A stretch of DNA of 12,204 nt from Marinospirillum sp. Lineage in GTDB: Bacteria; Pseudomonadota; Gammaproteobacteria; Pseudomonadales; Halomonadaceae. Under the pieces are notes generated by a model. That model worked only from the letters and a program-made list of their open reading frames with translations, made no database searches and was not told where the DNA came from. Below are positions 1-6,880 of the stretch, one piece after another (position 1 is the stretch's first letter; every line of letters starts with the position of its first letter). A program made the translations under genes and the position numbers. The DNA lies in contig NZ_JACUUA010000100.1 of assembly GCF_014859565.1 (NCBI RefSeq), positions 1 to 12,204 on the forward strand. Direction: 5' to 3'.

Positions 1-19
1 TGAATAATCAGCCACTAAC

Positions 20-1012
20 TTAGAAAGCGTATTTGGCCTGCAGGCGGAAAGTCATATCACCATCTTTAGTACCAGCTCCACCAGCTGTAGGCGCAATAAC
101 AGTGCCATCACCCATAACCATATGAACTTCAGCACCCCATTCCCAGCCAGAAGCTGTTTTATGAATAGCGTTCACCCAGAGTTGCATATAATCATCGCCA
201 GCAGCACCATCATCCATCACTTGCTCTACAACCAAGTTGGTGCGCAGCTGATCGCTCATTTTCATCTGAGCAGAAGCAGAGAACGCACTATAGCGATCTG
301 GGTCAGCTGTGAAAGCTGCTTTTACGCCCATAGTATCACCCAGTGGCAAAGAAGCACTGGCGGTCATGCGAACTTTACCTTCAGATGCTTTAGCATCAGT
401 AGGATCATTAACTTGATACATCTGAGCAGCAGCAAAAATGCCTACACCACCAAAGTTGCCTTTAAAGTTAGCGGTCAGGTCAGGCAGAGGGCTTGCATTA
501 GTAGCGCCAGAAACGACAGCGTTACCACTATTCGTACCACGCTCTTCCAAAGCAACACCAACAGACATGCCGTCGCCCAGATTAATGTTCTTACCCAGCA
601 GGGGGTTACGAGAAGCCCAGGAGGAGGTAATGGCGTTACCATTGGCATCCAGAGTTTCACCCAGACCATTCAGGTTGGCAAAGAAAGACCAAGACTGACC
701 GGCTACCCAGCCGTCATGGAGAATAGCCGCATGGCGAAGTCTCCCACCAACAGTTTGCTCATACATGTAGGTAATGTCACCAGCATTAGTTTTGTTGGTG
801 TAGTTAATACCTAAACGTGAAGAACCAAGATCCATACCGTAGTTCATTTCACCGGCATCAGGCATTTCCCAGTAAGCTTGGGCAGCAACAAAACCACCGA
901 TTTGTAGGCGGTGTGCATCAGTATCTACGATGGTTGCAGCGGAAGCAGCAGAAGCGATAGCCAGGGCAAGTGGAAGGGCAACAGTACCAGCAATTTTTGT
1001 ACGCAGTTTCAT
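20..1012 (-). CDS. Outer-membrane porin, DcaP-like (330 aa)
   Basis: Probably a beta-barrel porin for passive uptake of small solutes across the outer membrane. The first 25 residues form a clear Sec signal peptide (basic n-region, Ala/Leu-rich core, Ala-x-Ala type site before A26). The mature protein starts with a short strand containing IGGFVAAQAY, has alternating polar/aromatic stretches throughout, and ends in a C-terminal phenylalanine (KYAF), the usual barrel-assembly signal. The IGGFV-like opening and overall pattern resemble DcaP-type or related small porins, but at about 305 mature residues it is shorter than classical DcaP proteins, so the family name is tentative. An AAGAAGG Shine-Dalgarno site lies about 10 nt before the ATG, which supports this start. 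It is transcribed alone; the upstream gap is unusually long. Substrate cannot be inferred. Confidence 0.8.
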   Translation of the reverse strand: MKLRTKIAGTVALPLALAIASAASAATIVDTDAHRLQIGGFVAAQAYWEMPDAGEMNYGMDLGSSRLGINYTNKTNAGDITYMYEQTVGGRLRHAAILHDGWVAGQSWSFFANLNGLGETLDANGNAITSSWASRNPLLGKNINLGDGMSVGVALEERGTNSGNAVVSGATNASPLPDLTANFKGNFGGVGIFAAAQMYQVNDPTDAKASEGKVRMTASASLPLGDTMGVKAAFTADPDRYSAFSASAQMKMSDQLRTNLVVEQVMDDGAAGDDYMQLWVNAIHKTASGWEWGAEVHMVMGDGTVIAPTAGGAGTKDGDMTFRLQAKYAF

Positions 1013-1340
1013 AGCGTTTTTACCTTCTTTTATTATTGGTCGAATTCATTTCGTTCAGGTTCAGGGTGCGGCTCCGGCTGTCCTTCACCGCTGTGCAGCA
1101 GACTCTCATGCTTTTTTATGCCTTGTCAATGACCTGATCCACACTGACTCGACCAAAGTATTATGATGCTGCAACAGCTTTGTAACCTTGATCTGAGTCA
1201 TCGAGTCGCTGTGCTATGCCCTGCAACAGCATATAAGTTTGTGAATTGGCTGTATCACCTGCCATGCCACTCTAATTGAGTTTTAAACAGGATATTTTGC
1301 TGTTGCACCGCACGCGCGCGCACATCAAATATCCCATCAG
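1013..1340. other. Gene-free gap upstream of the porin and downstream of the CYTH-CHAD gene
   Basis: No convincing gene lies here. The stretch must hold the porin promoter (minus strand) and the end of the CYTH-CHAD transcript. A perfect TTGACA hexamer reads on the minus strand at 1124-1129, but nothing resembling TATAAT sits 16-18 bp downstream of it, so no promoter is called. A 7-bp inverted repeat (GACTCGA at 1146-1152, TCGAGTC at 1201-1207) lies in the likely porin leader. The end near the CYTH-CHAD stop contains an inverted repeat surrounding a CG-alternating tract, listed separately. Confidence 0.5.
1290..1334. repeat. 8-bp inverted repeat enclosing an alternating CG tract
   Basis: GGATATTT at 1290-1297 is a perfect inverted repeat of AAATATCC at 1327-1334. 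The 29-nt loop includes a 17-nt alternating pyrimidine-purine run at 1309-1325 rich in CG steps. It begins 6 bp past the CYTH-CHAD stop codon. It lacks the GC-rich stem plus T-run of an intrinsic terminator, so a terminator role is only a guess. Alternating CG is the sequence type that favours left-handed DNA under supercoiling; whether it does so here is unknown. Confidence 0.35.
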
Positions 1341-2738
1341 TCACTCAGTCCAGAGAGCCTGCGCCAAACGTCCAAGATCAAGCAGTTGCGTTTTAATTTG
1401 TTGTTCCAGCTGTTCTTTGATCGACTGCGGCAGATTGGTCTGTTGCTGCAATGCCACATCACCGCTTAAACGTTCTATACCCTGCAGCAATTGTCGGGTT
1501 CTTTTTTGATCCTGAGTGTTTTCCGGTTGTACTTGTTGTATCAGCAACTCCAGCCGTACTAATGCCGGGTAACGCTGCAACCAAACAGGGCAGTGCAGTG
1601 GCTGGCGTGGGAAACGCAGATGAGCGCAGGCTGCTTGTAACAGTTTGATTGGGTGAGTCGGCGCTGCTGCTGGTCGTTGTGCTTGAGTGTAGAGGGTTTG
1701 CATCAACTCCAGAGTGGCTTGCCCCACCCATAGTTCTTGCCATATCTGCCGATAAGAAGCGCGGCGTGCGGCATAACCCAGCTGTTGCACCCGCCAGCTG
1801 GCTGCAGGCTCCTGCAATTGGAGTTGTTGCAGGCTTTTATCACGCCAGCTGTCCAGCACAAGAGGGTTAAAAACCTTCAAGAGTTTTTTGATCTGAATAC
1901 GTGCTTGTCCCAGACACACCGCAGGATTTAGCCGCTGCTGCATCACCAGCAGCGCATGAAGCCTTAACATAGCTCGCTGTGCATGATGCAGCTCTTCTTC
2001 TGCTGCGTTAAATGCCCAGTTTTCATGGGCCTGTATCCAGCTGTTTAATTGCTGTACTGCCAGCTGGTTCAGATCCACCGTTGCCTGACCATTATTATTA
2101 ACAGGGTTATTGTTTTCTGCTGGTCGAGCGCCACGGATTAACCGTAAACCTCGTTCGGCCTTGCTGGCCAATCCAGGGTGCAGTGTCAGTCTGGTTGCCA
2201 GAATTTTTGCCAGATCAAACAATGCCTGCGGATCACCTTGTTTTAACTCCAGCTCCAGTTCACTGAGCGAATCTTTTCGTTTTAAGTCTCGGGGGGAGCC
2301 ATCCGCCAGTGCCACCTCACCAAGATCCGCTGCAATTTCGATTTCTGCCTCTGCACTGCTCCACAGCCAGGTGCGGCGTGTAAAGTGGGTGGTGAACTGG
2401 GGTTGCAGTGCTTTGATCAGCACCGGGGTCAATACCTCTTGCGGTAATAACTCCGGCTGCAACGCCGCGTTTTTAACTGGCATTTCCCATTCGCCACGCT
2501 GGCTGAGTGCGCCGTGGTTGGTGCCACTGGTTTTTAAGGTTTGTAACCATTCTTTGCCAGTAAAACGCAATCGCAAGGCTGCCCGTGCCTGGTTCAAATC
2601 AAAATCGGGGGTATCAAAATAGATATTTTCCAGACGCTGGATCGCTTGTGGCCTGGCGTTCAGCTCCTGCATCAGCGCATCCAGCCGGTTGTGATCATCC
2701 GGTTGCAACAGCAGTTTGAGTTCGGTTTCCTTTGCCAT
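1341..2738 (-). CDS. CYTH and CHAD domain protein, probable inorganic triphosphatase (465 aa)
   Basis: The N-terminal half is a CYTH domain (about residues 1-205). It carries the ExExK signature at E4-E6-K8, the YFDT motif at 40-43, the RLR strand near 55-58 and a late acidic ELELK strand at 162-166. These residues line the metal and triphosphate tunnel, and the E. coli relative YgiF hydrolyses inorganic triphosphate. The C-terminal half (about 225-465) is a helical CHAD domain rich in His, Arg and Gln; CHAD domains bind polyphosphate. The open frame extends upstream to 2873, but ATG at 2738 is preferred because CYTH proteins start with this MxxExE arrangement right at the N-terminus and an extended -10-like element lies 35 bp upstream. 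It is divergent from argA. Activity on triphosphate is inferred from the family. Confidence 0.85.
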   Translation of the reverse strand: MAKETELKLLLQPDDHNRLDALMQELNARPQAIQRLENIYFDTPDFDLNQARAALRLRFTGKEWLQTLKTSGTNHGALSQRGEWEMPVKNAALQPELLPQEVLTPVLIKALQPQFTTHFTRRTWLWSSAEAEIEIAADLGEVALADGSPRDLKRKDSLSELELELKQGDPQALFDLAKILATRLTLHPGLASKAERGLRLIRGARPAENNNPVNNNGQATVDLNQLAVQQLNSWIQAHENWAFNAAEEELHHAQRAMLRLHALLVMQQRLNPAVCLGQARIQIKKLLKVFNPLVLDSWRDKSLQQLQLQEPAASWRVQQLGYAARRASYRQIWQELWVGQATLELMQTLYTQAQRPAAAPTHPIKLLQAACAHLRFPRQPLHCPVWLQRYPALVRLELLIQQVQPENTQDQKRTRQLLQGIERLSGDVALQQQTNLPQSIKEQLEQQIKTQLLDLGRLAQALWTE

Positions 2739-2772
2739 AGGTCTTACTTGCCCTTGATGAGTGTCACAGGGA

Positions 2773-2778
2773 AGTATG
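2773..2778 (-). promoter_or_regulatory. Possible extended -10 element for the CYTH-CHAD gene
   Basis: On the minus strand the hexamer CATACT is preceded by TGG, giving a TGn-type extended -10 about 35 bp before the preferred ATG at 2738. No good -35 is visible, which is normal for extended -10 promoters. The hexamer matches the consensus at four of six positions, so this is a candidate only. It would exclude the longer reading frame starting at 2873. Confidence 0.3.
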
Positions 2779-2906
2779 CCATAACCTGCGGCGCAACTGA
2801 TGTTCGGTTTTGTTTGCCGCAAACTCAGGTGGCTTGTGACTCTGCCTGTCGGTGCATTTCTGTCTATCATCATTTTCTTTATTCTGCAGGCTAGATTTGG
2901 TTAAAC

Positions 2907-2943
2907 TCAGTGGTGTTAATCACTGAACATTCGTCACTGAATA
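2907..2943. promoter_or_regulatory. Operator-like repeats just upstream of argA
   Basis: TCAGTG at 2907-2912 and CACTGA at 2921-2926 form a perfect 6-bp inverted repeat with an 8-bp spacer. CACTGA occurs again at 2935-2940, 14 bp further on, in the same orientation as the second arm (CACTGAACA versus CACTGAATA). The cluster ends 12 bp before the argA start codon, where a repressor site or a leader structure could act. It does not fit the ArgR box consensus well, so the regulator is unknown. Confidence 0.3.
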
Positions 2944-2955
2944 AGCGAGCCAACC

Positions 2956-4272
2956 TTGCAGGATTCCAGTCTGGACCAGAATGTACACTGGTTCCGCCAT
3001 GCATCACCCTATATTAATGCCCACCGGGGGCGCACTTTTGTCATTCATCTGGATGGCGAAGCACTGCGCAGCCCCGGCCTGCGTGAATTGATTGCTGATA
3101 TTGCGCTGCTTAACTCACTGGGTGTTCGCCTGGTGATCACCTATGGTGCTCGCCCGCAGTTACGTGAGAAGTTGGAGCGCCGTAATCTCTGTTGGCAGGA
3201 GCATCAACAGCGGCTGATTGTGGATGCCACCCGCTTGCAGGCTGTTGTTTCCTGTGTCGGTAGCCTGCGAATTGAGCTGGAAGCCCGTCTGTCGATGGGA
3301 CTGGCCAACTCACCCATGCATGGTGCCGGTTTGCGGGTGATGAGTGGCAATCTGATTACTGCCCGCCCGCTGGGTGTTCGTGAAGGGGTGGACATGCACT
3401 TTTCCGGAGAAGTGCGCAAGGTTCAGGTCAAGAGCATTCAGTCACTGCTGGATCAGGGTATGCTGGTATTGTTACCACCACTGGGTTATTCCGCCACCGG
3501 CGAAGCCTTTGATCTGAATGCAGAAGAAGTGGCTACTTCCGTCGCGATTCAGCTGGGTGCCGATAAACTCTTGCTGTTCGGAGATGCAGAAGGCTTAAAA
3601 GACAGTGAAGGCCAGTTAATCCGTGATTTAACACCCACCGATGCTGAAATGCTGCTGCCGGAGCTAAGTGATCAGCCCATCCTTCAGCGTCACCTCAGAG
3701 CTGCCTGCCAGGCCTGCCGCCGGGGTGTAGCACGTACCCATCTGCTGAGTTATCAACGCAATGGTGCCTTGTTGCAGGATCTGTTCACCCGTGATGGGGA
3801 TGGCACACTGATTACCCAGCAGCGTTATGAAACCCTGCGTCAGGCACGTATCGAGGATGTTGGGGGATTGCTGGCATTATTGGCACCCCTGGAAGAAAGT
3901 GGTGTGCTGGTACGTCGCTCACGTGAACGGCTGGAAGCTGAAATTGAACGTTTTATGGTGATTGATCTGGATGGCAGCATCATCGCTTGTGCGGCTCTGT
4001 ATCCCTATCCTGATCAGCATCAGGCTGAACTGGCTTGTGTTGTGGTTGACCCGGAGTTCCGTCACGGACAGCGCGGTGACCTGCTGCTGGAAAGCATTCA
4101 GAAACAGGCTCAAGCCTCCGGCATCCAACAATTGTTTGTGTTAACCACCCACACTGCCCACTGGTTTCTGGAGCGAGGTTTTGTGCCCGCCAGTGTGGAG
4201 CAACTGCCAGCTGCACGTCAGGCACTCTACAACTGGCAACGAAATTCCCGTGTTTTCTGTAAAAACCTTTGA
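2956..4272 (+). CDS. argA: Amino-acid N-acetyltransferase (N-acetylglutamate synthase), ArgA (438 aa)
   Basis: Catalyses acetyl-CoA plus L-glutamate to N-acetylglutamate, the first step of arginine synthesis in the cytoplasm. Length (438 aa) matches classical gammaproteobacterial ArgA. Residues 12-290 are the amino-acid-kinase-like domain, which binds arginine as feedback inhibitor, including the WFRHASPYINAHRG opening typical of ArgA and LVITYGARPQ near 59-68. Residues 298-438 are the GNAT acetyltransferase domain, with CVVVDPEFRHGQRGD at 361-375 forming the acetyl-CoA pyrophosphate loop and a WFLERGF motif at 403-409. The start is TTG: an in-frame TGA at 2938-2940 blocks extension, no ATG or GTG lies between it and the conserved domain start, and a downstream start would cut into conserved sequence. 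The Shine-Dalgarno site is weak. The sensor kinase gene begins 2 nt after the stop, so argA appears to lead a four-gene operon. Confidence 0.93.
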   Translation: MQDSSLDQNVHWFRHASPYINAHRGRTFVIHLDGEALRSPGLRELIADIALLNSLGVRLVITYGARPQLREKLERRNLCWQEHQQRLIVDATRLQAVVSCVGSLRIELEARLSMGLANSPMHGAGLRVMSGNLITARPLGVREGVDMHFSGEVRKVQVKSIQSLLDQGMLVLLPPLGYSATGEAFDLNAEEVATSVAIQLGADKLLLFGDAEGLKDSEGQLIRDLTPTDAEMLLPELSDQPILQRHLRAACQACRRGVARTHLLSYQRNGALLQDLFTRDGDGTLITQQRYETLRQARIEDVGGLLALLAPLEESGVLVRRSRERLEAEIERFMVIDLDGSIIACAALYPYPDQHQAELACVVVDPEFRHGQRGDLLLESIQKQAQASGIQQLFVLTTHTAHWFLERGFVPASVEQLPAARQALYNWQRNSRVFCKNL

Positions 4273-4274
4273 TT

Positions 4275-5675
4275 ATGCCAGCCTTCCGGTCACCCAACCT
4301 GTCACTGCTGCAAATGGTGTTGCTTGGTTTTATGCTGGTGCTGCTACCCTTAGCAGTGTTGGTTTTTCAGGCATTTAACGCGCATCGGGATCTTTCTGCC
4401 CAGGCAGGACTAACCGCCAGAGAGGCCGTTTCCTTTACCCGCCGTACGCGCGCGCTGGCAGGATTGGCACTGGATATGGAACGAACCAGCCGCCAGTATC
4501 AGGTGGTGCAGAATGCGGATCTGCTGGAGCTGCTACAAAGCCAGCTGCAAGGTTTTCAACAGCTGCTGGCAGAACCTTTTGTGCTGTTTAACCCTCCTGA
4601 GGCTCAGGCTGTGCTTGAGCAACTGCTGCAAAACCCTGAGCTAACACCGGACTACATGGAAAGACTGACCGCTCAAACGGATCTGATCAGCCTGCAAAGT
4701 CAGCAAATTGTGGATCGCCAACTCAGCCAGTTGCAACAGGAAGTTCTGCGCTTGCAGCAGCAGCTGGCATGGCAGTTTCTGCTGCTGGCTGGCTTGTCTT
4801 TTTTACTGGTGCTGTTTTTCACCTGGCGGCTGATGCGTCCATTGGGTTATTTGCAACGCCGTATCCACGCCATTGCCAACCCCAGCACCCGACAAAAAGC
4901 CAGACACCTGCATGAGGGTCCATCAGAGCTGGTGGAACTGAATGAGCAACTTAACTGGCTCGAGCAACAACTCAGTGAGATTGAAGAACAAAAACAGCAG
5001 TTTCTTCGTCATATATCCCACGAATTAAAAACACCGCTGGCCAGCATACGTGAAGCCAGTGATCTGCTTGATGAAGAAGTACTGGGACAACTGACACCCA
5101 AGCAAAAAGAAGTCACTCAGTTGCTGGGGCAGAACAGCCGACGACTGCAACAGTTGATTGAACAACTGCTGGATTACAATCTGCTGCAGGGCAAAAAGCA
5201 GATTCGCATCAGCAGCGTCCAGCTGAACAGCCTGCTGCAACAACTACTGGAGCCATGGAAACCCCTGCTGGCGCAACGTAATCAGGCACTGTTGCTGCCT
5301 GCATCAACAATCACTCTGTATGCTGATCTCTCACTGCTACGCAGTGCTCTGGATAACCTTATATCCAATGCCATCCATTATGGTGACCCTGAATACCCGA
5401 TCCAGCTGCGTGCCGGAAGCCAGCCTCCCCGCCACTGGATCGAAGTGGAAAACCACGGCACCCCCATCCCACCCGACGAACAAAAACGGCTGTTTGAACC
5501 CTTTTTTCAGGGCAGCTCCCGTCGCAGCGGATCAGTAAAAGGCTCCGGGCTAGGACTATCAATTGCAGCTGAATGCATGAAAGCACAAAACGGTACATTA
5601 CGACTCAAACCTTCACCGGGAAACACCATCAACTTTCGGCTAGAATGGATTGCTGAACCAACAGGCCGAGAATAA
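4275..5675 (+). CDS. Sensor histidine kinase, GlrK/QseE-like (466 aa)
   Basis: Membrane sensor kinase, probable partner of the response regulator at 5968-6843. Residues from ATG: first membrane segment about 13-33; a periplasmic, helix-rich, Gln/Leu-rich sensor region about 34-162; second membrane segment about 166-184; HAMP-like linker and coiled coil 185-240; H-box FLRHISHELKTPL with phospho-acceptor His249; N-box LDNLISNAIHYGD with Asn365; G1 region VENHGTPIPP; F-box LFEPFF near 406-411; and G2 box GSGLGLSIA at 423-431. In G1 the usual adenine-contacting Asp is Asn393, a variant also seen in some active kinases. GlrK/QseE identity rests on organisation (kinase, small lipoprotein, GlrR-like regulator) and the compact sensor domain. 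ATG at 4275 is chosen; a TTG two codons earlier (4269) would overlap the argA stop. Confidence 0.88.
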   Translation: MPAFRSPNLSLLQMVLLGFMLVLLPLAVLVFQAFNAHRDLSAQAGLTAREAVSFTRRTRALAGLALDMERTSRQYQVVQNADLLELLQSQLQGFQQLLAEPFVLFNPPEAQAVLEQLLQNPELTPDYMERLTAQTDLISLQSQQIVDRQLSQLQQEVLRLQQQLAWQFLLLAGLSFLLVLFFTWRLMRPLGYLQRRIHAIANPSTRQKARHLHEGPSELVELNEQLNWLEQQLSEIEEQKQQFLRHISHELKTPLASIREASDLLDEEVLGQLTPKQKEVTQLLGQNSRRLQQLIEQLLDYNLLQGKKQIRISSVQLNSLLQQLLEPWKPLLAQRNQALLLPASTITLYADLSLLRSALDNLISNAIHYGDPEYPIQLRAGSQPPRHWIEVENHGTPIPPDEQKRLFEPFFQGSSRRSGSVKGSGLGLSIAAECMKAQNGTLRLKPSPGNTINFRLEWIAEPTGRE

Positions 5676-5677
5676 GT

Positions 5678-5971
5678 GTGTCCAAATACCAACAATTTTT
5701 CATCGTTAGCTTACTGTTTACACTGCTGACAGGTTGTGCTGCCTTGCAACAGGATCATGAGTCCGGCAAAACGGACTTTTGCCCCTGCAAGGATCAACAA
5801 TTACACCTGCAGCAGGGTATCCACAGCCTTGAGCTGGATCTGCAACAGGCCGAAGCCCGTATCCAGTTACTTGAAGCAGAACGTGATTCACTGGCAGCCA
5901 AGCTGGAAGCCCTGACTGCCATAGAACGCAGTCTGCATGAACGCAAGCAACGCCAGAGTAATGAGCCATGA
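5678..5971 (+). CDS. Small QseG-like lipoprotein (97 aa)
   Basis: A short lipoprotein with hydrophobic residues 7-18 and lipobox LTGC, lipidated Cys20. Ala at +2 gives no inner-membrane retention signal, so outer-membrane anchoring is expected. After a short linker with a Cys-Pro-Cys motif (C35, C37), residues 40-93 form a predicted coiled coil with heptad-like Leu, Gln and Glu. It lies between the kinase (2-nt gap) and the regulator (stop and start overlap as ATGA), the position of QseG in the enterobacterial glrK-qseG-glrR operon, where QseG helps control the kinase. At 97 aa it is far shorter than E. coli QseG (roughly 240 aa), so homology is inferred from position, lipobox and coiled coil. 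The start is GTG; no nearby ATG exists. Confidence 0.72.
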   Translation: MSKYQQFFIVSLLFTLLTGCAALQQDHESGKTDFCPCKDQQLHLQQGIHSLELDLQQAEARIQLLEAERDSLAAKLEALTAIERSLHERKQRQSNEP

Positions 5972-6843
5972 AACTGTTACCCGAAGTCCAGCGAAGTGAA
6001 AACCCAGCCCGTATCCTGCTGGTGGATGATGATCTAAGCCTGCTGAAGCTTCTGTCTCTGCGGCTTGAAAGTGCCGGTCATGTAGTCACCACAGCAGAAA
6101 GTGGTGTCGAAGCCCTGACTCACCTGCAACATGCCTTGCCAGATCTGGTGTTGTCCGACTTGCGTATGGATGGAATGGACGGATTGGCGCTGTTTGAAAA
6201 AATCCAGGCTCGCCACCCAGGGTTACCCGTCATCCTGCTCACCGCACACGGCACCATTCCGGATGCAGTGGAAGCGACACGCCGTGGTGTTTCCGGCTTT
6301 TTGACCAAACCCATCGACAAACAACAACTCTTTGCCCTGATTGATGAGCTGCAGAAAAACCATCCAACCAACAACCAGTCCAGAGATGCATCCGATTTGT
6401 TGACCCGAAGCCCACTGCTGGTGCAGCTGATGGCACGACAGCTGCTCAGTGAAGCGACTGAGCGTCTAGATAGCCTTGCTAATGGTTTTGCGCCGGAAGC
6501 ACTGGAGTTACTGGCTGCAACTCCCTGGCCGGGCAGTGTGCGCCAGCTACAAGGTGTTGTGGAGCAGTGTGCAGAACTCAGCCAGCAGCCTATGATTTCT
6601 GTCGAGCTGGTGAATCGGGTATTACAGGATGACAGCCGTGACCTGCCACCACTGAACGAAGCTCGCGCTGAGTTTGAAAAAGCCTATCTGATCAAGGTAT
6701 TACGACTGGCAGAAGGCAAGGTCACCGATGCAGCCCGACTGGCTGGACGCAACCGCACAGATTTTTATAAGCTGTTGAATAAACACGCCCTGGAGCCTGC
6801 CCGTTTTAAAGAACAGGCTCGCAGAGGCAAAGCAACGGCCTAG
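5968..6843 (+). CDS. GlrR/QseF-like response regulator lacking the AAA+ ATPase core (291 aa)
   Basis: Cytoplasmic regulator. The receiver domain (about 14-130) is complete: acidic pocket D20-D22, phospho-acceptor Asp64 (VLSDLRMDGMDG), Thr92 and Lys114 (FLTKPID). A linker leads into SPLLVQLM at 148-155, which matches the beginning of the GlrR AAA+ domain. The next residues (ARQLLSEATERL, then TPWPGSVRQL at 185-194) match the AAA+ lid, 150 or more residues further on in a normal GlrR. The Walker A, GAFTGA, Walker B and arginine-finger segments are all absent, with the frame intact. The C-terminal Fis-type helix-turn-helix is well preserved (about 231-282, including DAARLAGRNRTDFYKLLNKH). GlrR is normally about 445 aa. 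It should still receive phosphate and bind DNA but cannot remodel sigma-54 polymerase. Its start overlaps the lipoprotein stop. Confidence 0.88.
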   Translation: MKLLPEVQRSENPARILLVDDDLSLLKLLSLRLESAGHVVTTAESGVEALTHLQHALPDLVLSDLRMDGMDGLALFEKIQARHPGLPVILLTAHGTIPDAVEATRRGVSGFLTKPIDKQQLFALIDELQKNHPTNNQSRDASDLLTRSPLLVQLMARQLLSEATERLDSLANGFAPEALELLAATPWPGSVRQLQGVVEQCAELSQQPMISVELVNRVLQDDSRDLPPLNEARAEFEKAYLIKVLRLAEGKVTDAARLAGRNRTDFYKLLNKHALEPARFKEQARRGKATA

Positions 6844-6854
6844 TTATGGGGCAG

Positions 6855-6880
6855 GCTGATCAATGCTGAAAGCGATCAGC
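6855..6880. terminator. Inverted repeat between convergent genes, weak terminator candidate
   Basis: GCTGATC at 6855-6861 is a perfect inverted repeat of GATCAGC at 6874-6880 with a 12-nt loop. It sits where two convergent genes meet and covers the stop codon of the minus-strand lipoprotein gene. There is no T-run on either side, so a Rho-independent terminator is not well supported. Confidence 0.22.

Noticed and set aside
122..814. 230-codon open frame on the plus strand opposite the porin gene
   Set aside because: It is antisense to a clear signal-peptide-bearing porin, its translation has no recognisable domain, and no ribosome-binding site supports it.
1124..1129. TTGACA on the minus strand as the porin -35 box
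   Set aside because: No acceptable -10 hexamer at 16-18 bp spacing (the position reads AGAGTC or similar).
1169..1230. Direct repeat CTGCAACAGC at 1169-1178 and 1221-1230, with a near-inverted copy at 1299-1307
   Set aside because: CTGCAACA strings are very common in this window because Leu-Gln-Gln codons abound, so the match is probably chance.
1240..1258. CRP-like half-sites TGTGA and TCAC
   Set aside because: The spacing between halves is wrong (10 bp in place of 6) and the second half is incomplete.
2110..2622. 170-codon open frame on the plus strand opposite the CYTH domain
   Set aside because: Serine/Arg-rich shadow translation of a conserved gene on the other strand.
2739..2873. 45-residue N-terminal extension of the CYTH-CHAD protein
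   Set aside because: The CYTH ExExK motif normally sits at the very N-terminus, and a candidate extended -10 element (2773-2778) lies inside the extension.
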